Shown: piece by piece, positions 22,860 through 32,004 of the stretch
Position numbering within the stretch: position 1 is the stretch's first letter
Layout of the letters: each line of letters opens with the position of its first letter
Assembly: GCF_036250735.1 (NCBI RefSeq)
Contig: NZ_CP109430.1
Location: forward strand, 9,300,001-9,364,000
Direction of reading: 5' to 3'
DNA length: 64,000 nucleotides
Source: Streptosporangium sp. NBC_01495
GTDB taxonomy: Bacteria; Actinomycetota; Actinomycetes; Streptosporangiales; Streptosporangiaceae
Translations under genes and position numbers: made by a program
The notes under the pieces: model-generated
What the model saw: only the letters and a program-made list of their open reading frames with translations
Told to the model about the DNA's origin: nothing
Databases searched by the model: none

Positions 22860-22949
22860 TGACCTGATCGGGCCATCTCAAGAACGGCCCTTCGTGCCAA
22901 CCGCCGGGCGGCGACACGGGGCCGGTTCTCAGCCGGCGTCGACAGCCGG

Positions 22950-23909
22950 TCATGGACCCGTCAGCAGGTCCGCGACCTCCGTTCGGGCGTAGAGCACGAC
23001 CCGGCCGACGCGGGACCGGGTCAGCAGACCCGACCTGAGCAGCACCTTGAGGTGCTGGGACACCGCGCTCGGGGTCACGCCGAGCCGTCCGGCGAGTTCC
23101 GTGGTCGACATCGGCCCGTCCAGGGTCGCGAGCAGGTTCGCCCGGGACCGGCCGATCAGCTCGGCGAGCGCTTCAGGCGCCCGGGACTCCCCTCGTTCCC
23201 AGAGGGTGCCGATGCCGCGGGCCCGGTAGATCACGGTCGGCGGTTCCTCCGGACCGACCGGGCTGATGGTCTGCGGCACGAACAGCGCGGGGATCAGCCA
23301 GAGGCCGCGTCCGGCGACGGCCACGTCGTACTCGAGGGTCTGCCCGGCGAAGACGCGCAGCTCGCCGCCGCCCCAGCGCGCCCGCTGATCCAGCTCGGTC
23401 ATCATCGAGGCCGCCCCGTCGCGGGCCAGCCGCCGGGCCCGGTAGAGCATGTCGGCTTCGAGCACGGCTCGCATCCGGGGCCAGTGGGGCTCGATCGCCA
23501 GATGCCAGTACCGCCCGAGCGCCTCGGCGACCACTTCGGGCCCCTGGCGCAGCACGGCTGGGATCGGATGGCGCCCGTAGACGTGCCGGATGTCGGCCGT
23601 CGCCTTGTCCGGATCGGTTTCGCGTACCCGGCGCAGCTCCTCGTCGATGCCGGGCAGCGGCGTGTCCGGCCGGGGCGTGACGAAGTCGGGCAGCCAGCCG
23701 CGCTCCGCGCCGATCAGGGCGTCGAGCAGGGTGGCATCGGCCGTGGGCGACGCGGCGAGCATCGTGCGGGTCCGCCTGATCCACGGCAGGTGCAGCGCGT
23801 GCCGTTCCGGCCAGCGCAACGCCCAGAGGCTCGTGACCGCTTCAAGCAGCGGCGAGCAGGCGAAGCGCATGTCGGCGAGGTCGTCGACCTCCAGGCGGTA
23901 GCTGACCAT
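22950..23909 (-). CDS. ArsR-type HTH regulator with DUF5937 region
   Basis: The 319-residue protein has a long N-terminal helical region (FACSPLLEAVTSLWAL near 17-32, typical of DUF5937) and a C-terminal winged helix (about 250-319: STTELAGRLGVTPSAVSQHLKVL). No metal-binding Cys cluster is seen. The ATG at 23909 has no clear ribosome site; TAGCGT lies 8 nt upstream on its strand, so the message may be leaderless. It faces the oxidoreductase gene at 23966 with only 56 bp between and may control it. Confidence 0.85.
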   Translation of the reverse strand: MVSYRLEVDDLADMRFACSPLLEAVTSLWALRWPERHALHLPWIRRTRTMLAASPTADATLLDALIGAERGWLPDFVTPRPDTPLPGIDEELRRVRETDPDKATADIRHVYGRHPIPAVLRQGPEVVAEALGRYWHLAIEPHWPRMRAVLEADMLYRARRLARDGAASMMTELDQRARWGGGELRVFAGQTLEYDVAVAGRGLWLIPALFVPQTISPVGPEEPPTVIYRARGIGTLWERGESRAPEALAELIGRSRANLLATLDGPMSTTELAGRLGVTPSAVSQHLKVLLRSGLLTRSRVGRVVLYARTEVADLLTGP

Positions 23910-23965
23910 TAAGCCATACGCTAAATCATTGTCCTGCGACCGGCTGAGAGCGGTTGGCTGGGCCC

Positions 23966-24949
23966 ATGGCTGTTCTTGTGCATCAGGTGGCGCGCCCCGA
24001 CGGGTGGCCCGCCGCCGACCAGTTCTCCTATGTCGAGGTCCCGACTCCGGAGCCGGGACCCGGTGAGGCGCTCGTGGAGAACGTCTACCTGTCCGTCGAC
24101 CCCTACATGCGCGAGGAGATGGACGAGCGCGCGCTGGGCACGCCGATGGAGGGCAGGGCGATCGGGCGCGTGGTCGAGTCCCGTGACCCCGCCCTCCCCG
24201 TGGGCGAGCTGGTGTCCCACCGGCAGGGTTGGCGCAGTCACGCGGTGGTGGCGTCCGGCGGGGTACGCGTCCTGCGGGAGTCGCCGGGAGTGCCGCTCTC
24301 CGCCTATCTGAGCCTGCTCGGTGGCACCGGCCTGTCCGCCTACGTCGGACTGACCCGTGTGGCCCGCCTGCAGCCGGGCGAGACCGTGTTCATCTCGGCC
24401 GCCGCGGGCGGTGTCGGCAGCGCCGCCGGCCAGATCGCCAGGCTGCTCGGCGCAGGCAGGGTGATCGGCAGCACCGGTTCGGCGGCCAAGGCCGAGCACC
24501 TGCTCAAGGATCTGGGCTTCGACGCGGCCCTGAACTACCGGGCCGGCGACCTGGCCGCCCAGCTCGCCGCCGCGGCCCCGGAGGGCGTGGACGTCTATCT
24601 CGACAACGTCGGCGGTGATCACCTCGAGGCCGCCATCGGCGCGATGCGCGACCGGGGCAGGATCGCGTGGTGTGGGGCGGTGGCGCAGTACAACACCCTC
24701 ACGCCGCCGCCCGCACCGCGCAATCTCTTCGACATCGTGGGCAAGAGCCTGCGCCTGGAGGGCTTCATGGTCCGCGACCACGTCCATCTCCAGTCCGAGC
24801 TGGAGGACTTCCTCATCCCCCACATCCGCAGCGGCCATGTCGTGTTGGACGAGACCGTCGTCGTCGGGTTGCCCAACATGGTCGACGCCTTCCTGAGCAT
24901 GCTCCGCGGCGGCAACACCGGAAAGATGATCGTCAAGGTCGCGCCGTGA
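23966..24949 (+). CDS. NADP-dependent medium-chain oxidoreductase (enone reductase type)
   Basis: The 327-residue protein belongs to the MDR superfamily near leukotriene B4 12-hydroxydehydrogenase/CurA-like enone reductases. The N-terminal fold has LSVDPYMREEM. The cofactor site AAAGGVGSAAGQIARLLGA (about 148-166) binds NADPH, and YLDNVGGDHLEAAI is typical of the subgroup. No zinc ligands are expected or seen. ATG 23966 is preferred to a TTG four codons upstream, by family N-terminus. It probably reduces an alpha,beta-unsaturated carbonyl compound; the natural substrate is unknown. Confidence 0.88.
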   Translation: MAVLVHQVARPDGWPAADQFSYVEVPTPEPGPGEALVENVYLSVDPYMREEMDERALGTPMEGRAIGRVVESRDPALPVGELVSHRQGWRSHAVVASGGVRVLRESPGVPLSAYLSLLGGTGLSAYVGLTRVARLQPGETVFISAAAGGVGSAAGQIARLLGAGRVIGSTGSAAKAEHLLKDLGFDAALNYRAGDLAAQLAAAAPEGVDVYLDNVGGDHLEAAIGAMRDRGRIAWCGAVAQYNTLTPPPAPRNLFDIVGKSLRLEGFMVRDHVHLQSELEDFLIPHIRSGHVVLDETVVVGLPNMVDAFLSMLRGGNTGKMIVKVAP

Positions 24950-25110
24950 GGCGTCCGGCCGATCCGGCTCTGTCCGACGCCTGGCAGAAGCGCGCCACCG
25001 GCCGGCCCATCACCCGATCCCTGATCGTCTACGACCACTGACCAGACTTTCGTCCAGCTGGTCGCCCCCGGCAGGCCCGGCGCAGGAACTCGCAGAGGAA
25101 CCCCTGGCAC

Positions 25111-25143
25111 ACCCCGTGGCGTCACAGGGTGGCGCCACGGGGT
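25111..25143. terminator. Terminator between convergent oxidoreductase and MarR genes
   Basis: accccgtggcg at 25111-25121 and its exact complement at 25133-25143 form an 11-bp stem with an 11-nt loop, 9 nt from the MarR stop. It serves the MarR gene and possibly the oxidoreductase, whose stop is about 160 nt to the left. Confidence 0.65.
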
Positions 25144-25152
25144 CCGGGACGA

Positions 25153-25554
25153 TCAGGAGCCGCGTACGGCGAGAACCAGCGGGGTGAGGTCCGGGTCGAC
25201 GCCGGCCTGCTCCAGGGCCGCGGCCAGGGAGCGCTCGTAGGTGGGCGTGGCCCCGGCCAGGCGGGCGCGTCCCTCGTCGGTGATCACCGAGTAGACGCCG
25301 CGGCGGTCGTCGGAGCACAGGTCGCGCCGGGTCATCCCGGCCTCCTCGAGCCGGGCGACGAGGCGGGTCACCGAGCTCTGGTTGAGCCCCACCGCCTCGG
25401 CGAGCTCCTGCATGCGCATGCAGCCGCCGGGGACGGTGGCGAGCCGTACCAGTGCGCGGTACTCCGACAGGCCGAGGCCGTGCCCGCGCTGGAGGGCCTT
25501 GGTCAACTCCGCCTCCACACGTGCGTGCAAGAGAGCGAAACGGTCCCACGACAT
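25153..25554 (-). CDS. MarR-family transcriptional regulator
   Basis: The 133-residue winged-helix protein has the central MarR HTH (MQELAEAVGLNQSSVTRLVARLEEAG) and the DDRRGVYSVITDEGR wing. ATG 25554 is fixed by AGGAGG about 6 nt upstream. The next gene on the other side is more than 350 bp away, so its target may be its own promoter, where a TTGC...GCAA palindrome lies at 25609. Confidence 0.9.
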   Translation of the reverse strand: MSWDRFALLHARVEAELTKALQRGHGLGLSEYRALVRLATVPGGCMRMQELAEAVGLNQSSVTRLVARLEEAGMTRRDLCSDDRRGVYSVITDEGRARLAGATPTYERSLAAALEQAGVDPDLTPLVLAVRGS

Positions 25555-25608
25555 GGTGATTCCTCCTGGAGTGTTCTATCGACAGGAGTCTACATGCACG
25601 TACAATAT

Positions 25609-25624
25609 TTGCTTAGACATGCAA
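25609..25624. promoter_or_regulatory. Possible MarR operator
   Basis: TTGCTTAGACATGCAA lies 55 bp before the marR start and has TTGCnT...AnGCAA symmetry, the usual form of MarR sites. A related half (TGCACGTACAATA) lies next to it. This is suggestive only. Confidence 0.4.
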
Positions 25625-25700
25625 GGAACATCGTGGAAGACGCACGAAAAACCCGGCTCGGCCGGGTGGGCGAGCCGGGTGATCACTCTTGCGCCGACCG

Positions 25701-25949
25701 GCCCGGACGCTTCACGACGTGGTCGCACACTGTCAGGCTAACGGGACCGGCCGGAACACCCGCGACGCGGTCACGCAGTGCCAGGGGGAAACGGGACCCC
25801 ATGTGGACGCACCGTGCCGGGGAAGCGGTACCGCCCGGAACACCCACCACGTGGACGCGCAGCGCCGAGGAAACAGTGGCAGGAAAGCGTGCCGGAAAAG
25901 CGCGGTGGTCAGCCGGAACGCTCCACCACGTAGTCGCACAGTGCCAGGT
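25701..25949. repeat. Degenerate tandem repeat derived from a gene 3' end
   Basis: Five diverged units share gccggaacaccc followed by acgtggtcgcacagtgccagg. Units start near 25701, 25749, 25793, 25833 and 25912. The last is the true 3' end of the polyprenyl synthase gene (codons for LALCDYVVERSG and stop), so the other four appear to be copies of that gene end. Unit spacing is about 40-48 bp, with one 79-bp interval. Confidence 0.7.
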
Positions 25950-26919
25950 AGGCGGCGCGGGCCGGGATGTCGGGAAGGCTCGCGAGGTCCTCGCGGGCGC
26001 GGTCGGCCCAGGCGAGCAGCTCGGCGCGGGCGCGCTCCATGGCGGGGTCGGCGCGGAGCAGGCGCAGGGCCTCCTCGATGTCCTCCTCCGCCACCGGACC
26101 GGCCAGTAGCTCGCGCAGGCGGGCGCTCTCCGGGGCGTCCGAGGCGGGGGCGTCCGAGGCGAGGACGTAGAGCACCGGCAGGGTCCGGATGCCCTCGCGC
26201 AGGTCGGTTCCGGGTGTCTTGCCCGACTCGACCGTCTCTGAGGCGACGTCCAGCAGGTCGTCGCCGAGCTGCCACGCGACCCCGATCGCCTCGCAGGCCC
26301 GGGTCAGCCGCTCGACCACCTGGGGCGAGGCGCCGCTGAGCATGGCGCCGAACCGGCCCGAGGTGGCGATCAGCGAGCCGGTCTTGTCGGCCAGCACCCC
26401 GATGTAGTGGGCCACCTGGTCGTCACCGGGGCGGGGGCCGATGGTCTCGCGGATCTGGCCGCGCACCAGGCGGGAGAACGTCTGGGCCTGGATCCTGATG
26501 ATGTCGGGGCCGAGGTCGGCAAGGATCTCCGACGCCTGGGCGAACAGGTAGTCGCCGGTCAGGATGGCCACGGTGTTGTCCCAGCGGGCGTTCGCCGACG
26601 GGGAGCCCCGGCGGACCGGGGCCTCGTCCATCACGTCGTCGTGGTAGAGCGTCGCCAGGTGGGTCAGCTCGATCACCACGGCTCCGGGCACCACACCCGC
26701 GGCCTCCGGCGAACCGAACTGGGCGGCGAGCAGGACCAGCATGGCCCGGAACCTCTTGCCGCCGGCCTCGATGAGGTGCTTGGACGCCTCCGTGACGAAG
26801 GCGTCGTCGCTCTGCACCGAGGACCGCAACAGCTTCTCGACCTCTGCCAGTCCGGTAGCGAGGTCCTGCGCCAGCCGCTCGTCGACAAACGGAAGATCAA
26901 CAACCGGTGGCGCAGCCAT
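25909..26919 (-). CDS. Polyprenyl diphosphate synthase (menaquinone side chain)
   Basis: The 336-residue trans-prenyltransferase lengthens isoprenoid diphosphates with IPP. Both Asp-rich motifs are present: DDVMDEAPVRRG (about 93-104) and GDDLLDV (about 218-224); the upstream GGKRFR binds diphosphate. ATG 26919 has AGAGGAG about 9 nt upstream, and this site overlaps the nuoN stop. Only 14 nt separate the genes, so it is the last gene of the nuo operon. With menG and menJ at the operon's other end, a role in the menaquinone tail is likely; chain length cannot be read from the sequence. Confidence 0.88.
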   Translation of the reverse strand: MAAPPVVDLPFVDERLAQDLATGLAEVEKLLRSSVQSDDAFVTEASKHLIEAGGKRFRAMLVLLAAQFGSPEAAGVVPGAVVIELTHLATLYHDDVMDEAPVRRGSPSANARWDNTVAILTGDYLFAQASEILADLGPDIIRIQAQTFSRLVRGQIRETIGPRPGDDQVAHYIGVLADKTGSLIATSGRFGAMLSGASPQVVERLTRACEAIGVAWQLGDDLLDVASETVESGKTPGTDLREGIRTLPVLYVLASDAPASDAPESARLRELLAGPVAEEDIEEALRLLRADPAMERARAELLAWADRAREDLASLPDIPARAAYLALCDYVVERSG

Positions 26920-26933
26920 GAAACGTTACTCCT

Positions 26934-28484
26934 CTAGCGAATGAACAGCGCGGACGCAGCCTGATCCGCGAGATCGAGCACCGGCTGCGGGAAGACCCCG
27001 AGCACTACCGTAGCCGCTGCCGCCAGGGCGACCACAGCCGAGGTGCCCACCGTGGGCGCCGCGATGGACGGCCCGTCGGCGGAGGGCTCGCTGAAGAACA
27101 TCAGCACGATGACGCGGACGTAGAAGAACGCCGCGATCGCCGAGCTGACCACACCCACGACGACCAGCGGCAGGGCGTCACCGGCGACCGCCGCCGAGAA
27201 AACGGCGTACTTACCGAAGAAGCCGCTCGTGAGCGGGATGCCGGCGAAGGCCAGCAGGAAGAAGGCGAAGATACCCGCCAGGATCGGGGAGCGCTTGCCC
27301 AGGCCGGCCCACCGGGACAGGTGCCCGGCCTCGCCTCCCGCGTCGCGGACCATGGTGACGACCGCGAAGGCGCCGACCGTGGTGAAGCCGTACGCGGCCA
27401 GGTAGAACAGGATGGCCGAGAGGGCCTGCGCGTTCTGCTCGGCGGCGCCGATCGCGACGACACCGGTGAGCAGGAAGCCCGCGTGCGCGATCGAGGAGTA
27501 GGCGAGCATCCGCTTGATCTCGGTCTGGGTGATGGCCAGGACCGCGCCGACGATCATCGTCAGGATCGCGACGCCCCACATGACCGGCTTCCAGTTCCAC
27601 TCAAGACCGCCCAGAGCCACCCAGAAGACCCTGAGAACGGCTCCGAAGGCCGCGACGAGCACGGTGGAGGCCATCAGAGCGGTGACCGCGGTGGGCGCGC
27701 CCTGGTAGACGTCAGGCTTCCACGCCTGGAACGGCGCGGCTCCGATCTTGAAGAGCAGGCCGATGCCGAGCAGCGCGGTACCGATCAGCAGCAGTGTCTC
27801 CTGGCCGCTCGTCGCGCTGAGCGCGGCGCTGATGGCCTTCAGGTCCACCGACCCGGCGTAACCGTAGATCAGGGCCATCCCGTACAGGAAGAAGGCCGAG
27901 GAGAACGCGCCGAGCAGGAAGTACTTGACCGACGCCTCCTGCGAGAGCAGGCGGCGTCGGCGGGCCAGGCCGCAGAGCAGGTACAGCGGCAGGGACATGA
28001 CCTCAAGGCCGACGAACATGATCAGCAGGTCATTGGCGGAGGCGAAGAGCAGCATGCCGCCGACCGAGAACAGCAGCAGCGGGTAGACCTCGGTCTGGGC
28101 GTACCCGCTGAGGATCGCCTCCTCCTCGTCGGGGCTTCCCGGCACCGCCGCCGCCTGCGCGACGAACTGCTCCTCGTCGTTGATCAGGAGCGTGCTGACC
28201 AGGGCCAGAACGAGGATGATGCCCCAGATGAACAGGGACGGCCCGTCCACCGCGACCGAGCCCATCGCCGCCGGGGCGTCCGGCAGGCCGTTGACGGCGT
28301 TGAGCACCGTCATCAGGAACGCGCCGAGCAGGGCGAGCAGCGTGAGCGGCATGTGGATCGACTTGCGCAGGTAGCGGGGCGCGAACGCCTCGACCAGCAC
28401 GCCGATGATGGCCGCGCCGAAGACGAGCAGCATCGGCGAGAGCAGCGCGTACTCGATCACTGGGGGTTGGATGGTGCCGTTCAC
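26934..28484 (-). CDS. nuoN: NADH-quinone oxidoreductase subunit N
   Basis: The 516-residue antiporter-like membrane subunit of complex I has about 14 helices. It carries the proton-channel Lys/Glu set of the family, including the GLEVMSLPLYLL segment and AYSSIAHAGFLL in the broken-helix region, and WKPDVYQGAP. A GTG start at 28484 overlaps the nuoM stop (GTGA). A cytoplasmic loop with NDEEQFVAQAAAVPGSPDEEE is longer than in E. coli, as in other actinomycetes. It is followed directly by the prenyl synthase gene. Confidence 0.95.
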   Translation of the reverse strand: MNGTIQPPVIEYALLSPMLLVFGAAIIGVLVEAFAPRYLRKSIHMPLTLLALLGAFLMTVLNAVNGLPDAPAAMGSVAVDGPSLFIWGIILVLALVSTLLINDEEQFVAQAAAVPGSPDEEEAILSGYAQTEVYPLLLFSVGGMLLFASANDLLIMFVGLEVMSLPLYLLCGLARRRRLLSQEASVKYFLLGAFSSAFFLYGMALIYGYAGSVDLKAISAALSATSGQETLLLIGTALLGIGLLFKIGAAPFQAWKPDVYQGAPTAVTALMASTVLVAAFGAVLRVFWVALGGLEWNWKPVMWGVAILTMIVGAVLAITQTEIKRMLAYSSIAHAGFLLTGVVAIGAAEQNAQALSAILFYLAAYGFTTVGAFAVVTMVRDAGGEAGHLSRWAGLGKRSPILAGIFAFFLLAFAGIPLTSGFFGKYAVFSAAVAGDALPLVVVGVVSSAIAAFFYVRVIVLMFFSEPSADGPSIAAPTVGTSAVVALAAAATVVLGVFPQPVLDLADQAASALFIR

Positions 28485-30076
28485 TCGCCGGCCCCCTTCT
28501 GGTCCGCCACGGCGGGTTTGGGTTGTTCGATGTTGATGCTGGTGAGCGTCTTCTCCACCGCGGGGTTGATCACGTCGAGCACCGGCTTGGGGAAGAAGCC
28601 CAGGACCAGGAGCACCGCGATCAGCGGGGCCACCACGAACTTCTCACGCCGGTCGAGGTCGGGCATACCGAACGCCGGCTTCTTCGGGGAGCCGGGCAGG
28701 ACGTGCGCCGCCTCCTCCGGGGAGCCGGCCACGGCGAACGCCGGTTCCTTCGGGGCGCCGGTCATCATGCGCTGGTACATCCACAGGATGTAGACGGCCG
28801 CCAGGACGACGCCGCTGGTCGCGATGATCGCCGGGACCGGGTAGCGCTCGTAGGTGCCGAGCAGGACCATGAACTCGCTGACGAACGTGGACAGGCCCGG
28901 CAGGGAGAGCCCGGACAGCCCGGCGATCAGGAAGGTGCCCGCGAGCAGCGGGGCGACCTTCTGCACGCCTCCGTAGTCGGCGATCTGGCTGGACCCCCGG
29001 CGGTAGATCAGGAAGCCGGCGATCAGGAACAGCGCGCCGGTCGAGAAGCCGTGGTTGACCATGTAGAGGGTCGCGCCCGCGCCCGCGTTCGAGGTCATCG
29101 CGAAGACGCCCAGCGCGATGAAGCCGAAGTGCGAGATAGAGGTGTAGGCGATCAGGCGCTTCATGTCGGTCTGGCCGATCGCCACGACCGCGCCGTAGAC
29201 GATGCCCACGACCGCCAGCACGATCACCAGCGGGGTGAAGAACTTGGACGCCTCGGGGAACAGCTCCAGGCAGAAGCGGAGCATCCCGTACGTGCCGACC
29301 TTGTCCAGCACGCCCACCAGCAGCACCGCGGCGCCGGCCGGGGCCTGCGCGGCGGCGTCGGGCAGCCAGGTGTGGAACGGCCACAGCGGCGCCTTGACCG
29401 CGAACGCGATGAAGAAGCCCGCGAAGAGCCACTTCTGCGTGGTCGGGTCCTGAACGGCCGCGATCAGCTCGGGGAACATGAAGGTGTTCTTCCCGGCGAC
29501 CACGTAGAGCGCGATCACCGCGACCAGCATGAGCAGGCCGCCGAAGAGCGAGTACAGCAGGAACTTCACGGCCGCGTAGGACCGCTGCGCCCCGCCGTAC
29601 GACCCGATCATGAAGTACATCGGGATGAGCATGGCTTCGAAGAAGACGTAGAACAGGAAGACGTCGGTCGCCGCGAAGACGCCGATCATCATCGCTTCCA
29701 GCACCAGCAGCAGCGCGAAGTAGGTCTTCACCGACCGCTTGGGCGGGGCCGCGGCCCCGGAGCCGTCGGCGTCGTGCCAGGAGGCGAGGATCACGATCGG
29801 CACGAGCACCGCCGACAGCGCGATCAGCACCAGGGCGATGCCGTCGACGCCGACGCCGTAGTGGACGCCGAACCTCGGGATCCACTCGTAGACCTCGGCG
29901 AACTGGAAACGCGTCTCGGAGGCCGGGTCGAACCGGACCGCCAGGACAACGGTCAGCGCCAGCACGACCAGCGAGACCACCAGGGCCAGCTGCTTGGCGA
30001 GCTTGTCACTCTTGACAAGGGAGACACCCACCGCGCCCAGAACGGGCACGGCCATCAGGGTCGAGAGCCAGGGCAT
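28481..30076 (-). CDS. nuoM: NADH-quinone oxidoreductase subunit M
   Basis: The 531-residue antiporter-like subunit of complex I has about 14 helices. The essential Glu lies in FFEAMLIPMYFMIG and a channel Lys in FAVKAPLWPFHTWLPDA. The start ATG at 30076 shares one base with the nuoL stop (TGATG). Between helices 13 and 14 it has a hydrophilic insert of about 35 residues with an internal repeat (PKEPAFAVAGSPEE, PKKPAFGMPD) that is not in most NuoM proteins. A longer upstream frame exists but lies inside nuoL. Confidence 0.95.
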   Translation of the reverse strand: MPWLSTLMAVPVLGAVGVSLVKSDKLAKQLALVVSLVVLALTVVLAVRFDPASETRFQFAEVYEWIPRFGVHYGVGVDGIALVLIALSAVLVPIVILASWHDADGSGAAAPPKRSVKTYFALLLVLEAMMIGVFAATDVFLFYVFFEAMLIPMYFMIGSYGGAQRSYAAVKFLLYSLFGGLLMLVAVIALYVVAGKNTFMFPELIAAVQDPTTQKWLFAGFFIAFAVKAPLWPFHTWLPDAAAQAPAGAAVLLVGVLDKVGTYGMLRFCLELFPEASKFFTPLVIVLAVVGIVYGAVVAIGQTDMKRLIAYTSISHFGFIALGVFAMTSNAGAGATLYMVNHGFSTGALFLIAGFLIYRRGSSQIADYGGVQKVAPLLAGTFLIAGLSGLSLPGLSTFVSEFMVLLGTYERYPVPAIIATSGVVLAAVYILWMYQRMMTGAPKEPAFAVAGSPEEAAHVLPGSPKKPAFGMPDLDRREKFVVAPLIAVLLVLGFFPKPVLDVINPAVEKTLTSINIEQPKPAVADQKGAGE

Positions 30077-31995
30077 CACATGTTCCCTACGTAGAGCAGC
30101 GCGCCAACGACCACGGCGGCACCGAAGAGGATGGACAACGCGTAGGACCGCACGTAGCCGGTCTGGATGCGACGCAGCCGCCCGGAGGTCCCGCCGATCC
30201 CCGCCGCCAGGCCGTTGACCAGGCCGTCGATGCCGCGGTTGTCGAAGAACACCGCGATGCGGGCCAGCCACTGGCCGGGGCGCATGAACAGCGCCTCGTT
30301 CAGCGCGTCGCCGTACAGGTCACGGCGGGCGAAGGTGGTGAGGAACGAGCCGCGCGGGGCGACCGCGGGCACCTCGGCGGCACCGTAGCGGAACCAGGCG
30401 AAGACGACGCCGACGGCGACCAGCGCGAGCGTGGCCAGGCCGGGGACGCTGAAGGGGTGGAACCCGGGGAGCTCCTCGGGCAGGCCCACCGCCGGGGCGA
30501 GGAACCTCATGAACCGGTTGTCCAGGACCAGGAAGGCGCCCAGGACGATCGAGCCGATCGAGAGCAGGATGAGCGGCACGGTCATCACCGAGGGCGACTC
30601 GTGCGGGTGCGCGTCGTCGGCCCAGCGCTTCTTGCCGAAGAAGGTCATGAAGACCATCCGCGACATGTAGAAGCCGGTGATGCCCGCGCCCACGACCGCG
30701 AGCCAGCCCAGGATCGGGTTCTGGTGCATGGCCGTCTCGATGATGCCGTCCTTGGTGAAGTAACCGGACAGCAGCGGGAAGCCGATGATCGCGAGGTAGC
30801 CGACGATGAAGGTGGCCGCGGTGACCTTCATCACCGAGAACAGCCCACCGTACTTGCGCATGTCGACCTCGTCGTTCATGGCGTGCATGACCGAGCCCGC
30901 CCCGAGGAACATGTTGGCCTTGAAGAAGCCGTGCCCGATCAGGTGCGCGATGGCGAACGCGTAGCCCACCGGGCCGAGGCCCGCGCCGAGCATCATGTAG
31001 CCGATCTGCGACATCGTCGAGCCCGCGAGGCCCTTCTTGATGTCGTCCTTGGCGCAACCGATGATCGCACCGGCGAGCAGCGTGGCCACACCGACGATCG
31101 TCACGACGAGCTGCGCGGTCGGGGCGGCCTCGAAGAACGCGCCCGAGCGGACGACCAGGTAGACGCCCGCGGTGACCATGGTCGCCGCGTGGATGAGGGC
31201 CGAGACCGGGGTCGGGCCCTCCATCGCGTCCAGCAGCCACGACTGCAGCGGCAGCTGGGCCGACTTGCCGCAGGCGCCCAGGAGCAGCAGCAGGCCGATC
31301 GCGGTGATCGTGCCCTGCGAGGCAGCGCCGGAATCCAGCGCCCCGCGGACGGTCTCGCCGGACAGCTCGCCGAAGGCGACCGTGCCGAACGTCGTGAAGA
31401 CCGCGAAGATCGCGATCAGCAGGCCGAAGTCACCGACGCGGTTGACGATGAAGGCCTTCTTCGCCGCGGCCGCCGCCGAGGGCTTGAACTGCCAGAACCC
31501 GATGAGCAGGTACGAGGCCAGGCCCACGCCCTCCCAGCCGATGAACAGGGCGACGTAGTTGTCGGCCAGCACCAGCAGGAGCATCGCCGCGACGAACAGG
31601 TTCAGGTACGCGAAGAACCTGCGCCGGTCGACGTCGTGCGACATGTAGCCGATCGAGTAGATGTGGATCAGCGATCCCACACCGGTGATCAGCAGGGCGA
31701 AGCTGATCGACAGCGGGTCGATCAGCAGCCCCATGTCGGCGACGCCGGGGATGAACTGGTAGAGCGCGACGCCCTGGCGGCGCTGGTCCGGGGACAGTCC
31801 GAGGATCTCGACGAAGGCGGCGACCGCCACCACGAAGGCGCCCAGGGACATCGCGACGCCGAGGAGGTGTCCCCAGCGGTCGGTGCGGCGCCCGCCCAGC
31901 AACAGGACCGCGGCGCCGAGCAGCGGGAGTGCGATCATGAGCCAGGAGACTCCGATCACGCCCCCGGAATGCTGGATGATCTCAGCGGGTTCCAC
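30076..31995 (-). CDS. nuoL: NADH-quinone oxidoreductase subunit L
   Basis: The 639-residue antiporter-like subunit carries the long C-terminal lateral helix that braces the membrane arm. Key regions are LFIGWEGVGLASYLLIGFW with the essential Glu, the channel Lys in FIVNRVGDFG/AAKKAF, PLQSWLLDAMEGPTPVSALIHAATMV, and the C-terminal helices after residue 540. GTG 31995 is preferred: AGAGG precedes it by 5 nt, while the GTG two codons earlier would overlap that site. It is cotranscribed with nuoK, whose TAA is 9 nt upstream. Confidence 0.95.
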   Translation of the reverse strand: MEPAEIIQHSGGVIGVSWLMIALPLLGAAVLLLGGRRTDRWGHLLGVAMSLGAFVVAVAAFVEILGLSPDQRRQGVALYQFIPGVADMGLLIDPLSISFALLITGVGSLIHIYSIGYMSHDVDRRRFFAYLNLFVAAMLLLVLADNYVALFIGWEGVGLASYLLIGFWQFKPSAAAAAKKAFIVNRVGDFGLLIAIFAVFTTFGTVAFGELSGETVRGALDSGAASQGTITAIGLLLLLGACGKSAQLPLQSWLLDAMEGPTPVSALIHAATMVTAGVYLVVRSGAFFEAAPTAQLVVTIVGVATLLAGAIIGCAKDDIKKGLAGSTMSQIGYMMLGAGLGPVGYAFAIAHLIGHGFFKANMFLGAGSVMHAMNDEVDMRKYGGLFSVMKVTAATFIVGYLAIIGFPLLSGYFTKDGIIETAMHQNPILGWLAVVGAGITGFYMSRMVFMTFFGKKRWADDAHPHESPSVMTVPLILLSIGSIVLGAFLVLDNRFMRFLAPAVGLPEELPGFHPFSVPGLATLALVAVGVVFAWFRYGAAEVPAVAPRGSFLTTFARRDLYGDALNEALFMRPGQWLARIAVFFDNRGIDGLVNGLAAGIGGTSGRLRRIQTGYVRSYALSILFGAAVVVGALLYVGNM

Positions 31996-32004
31996 GGCCA
32001 CCTC

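Noticed and set aside
24950..25040. Possible small gene after the oxidoreductase (ends SLIVYDH)
   Set aside because: No start with RBS and no recognisable family; it is the tail of an out-of-frame read through the oxidoreductase gene.
25701..25949. CRISPR array
   Set aside because: Units are diverged, irregularly spaced, without constant repeats and unique spacers, and one unit is part of a coding gene.
27321..28793. Plus-strand frame across nuoN/nuoM
   Set aside because: Antisense shadow; composition is Asp/Gln/His/Arg-rich and no domain is seen.
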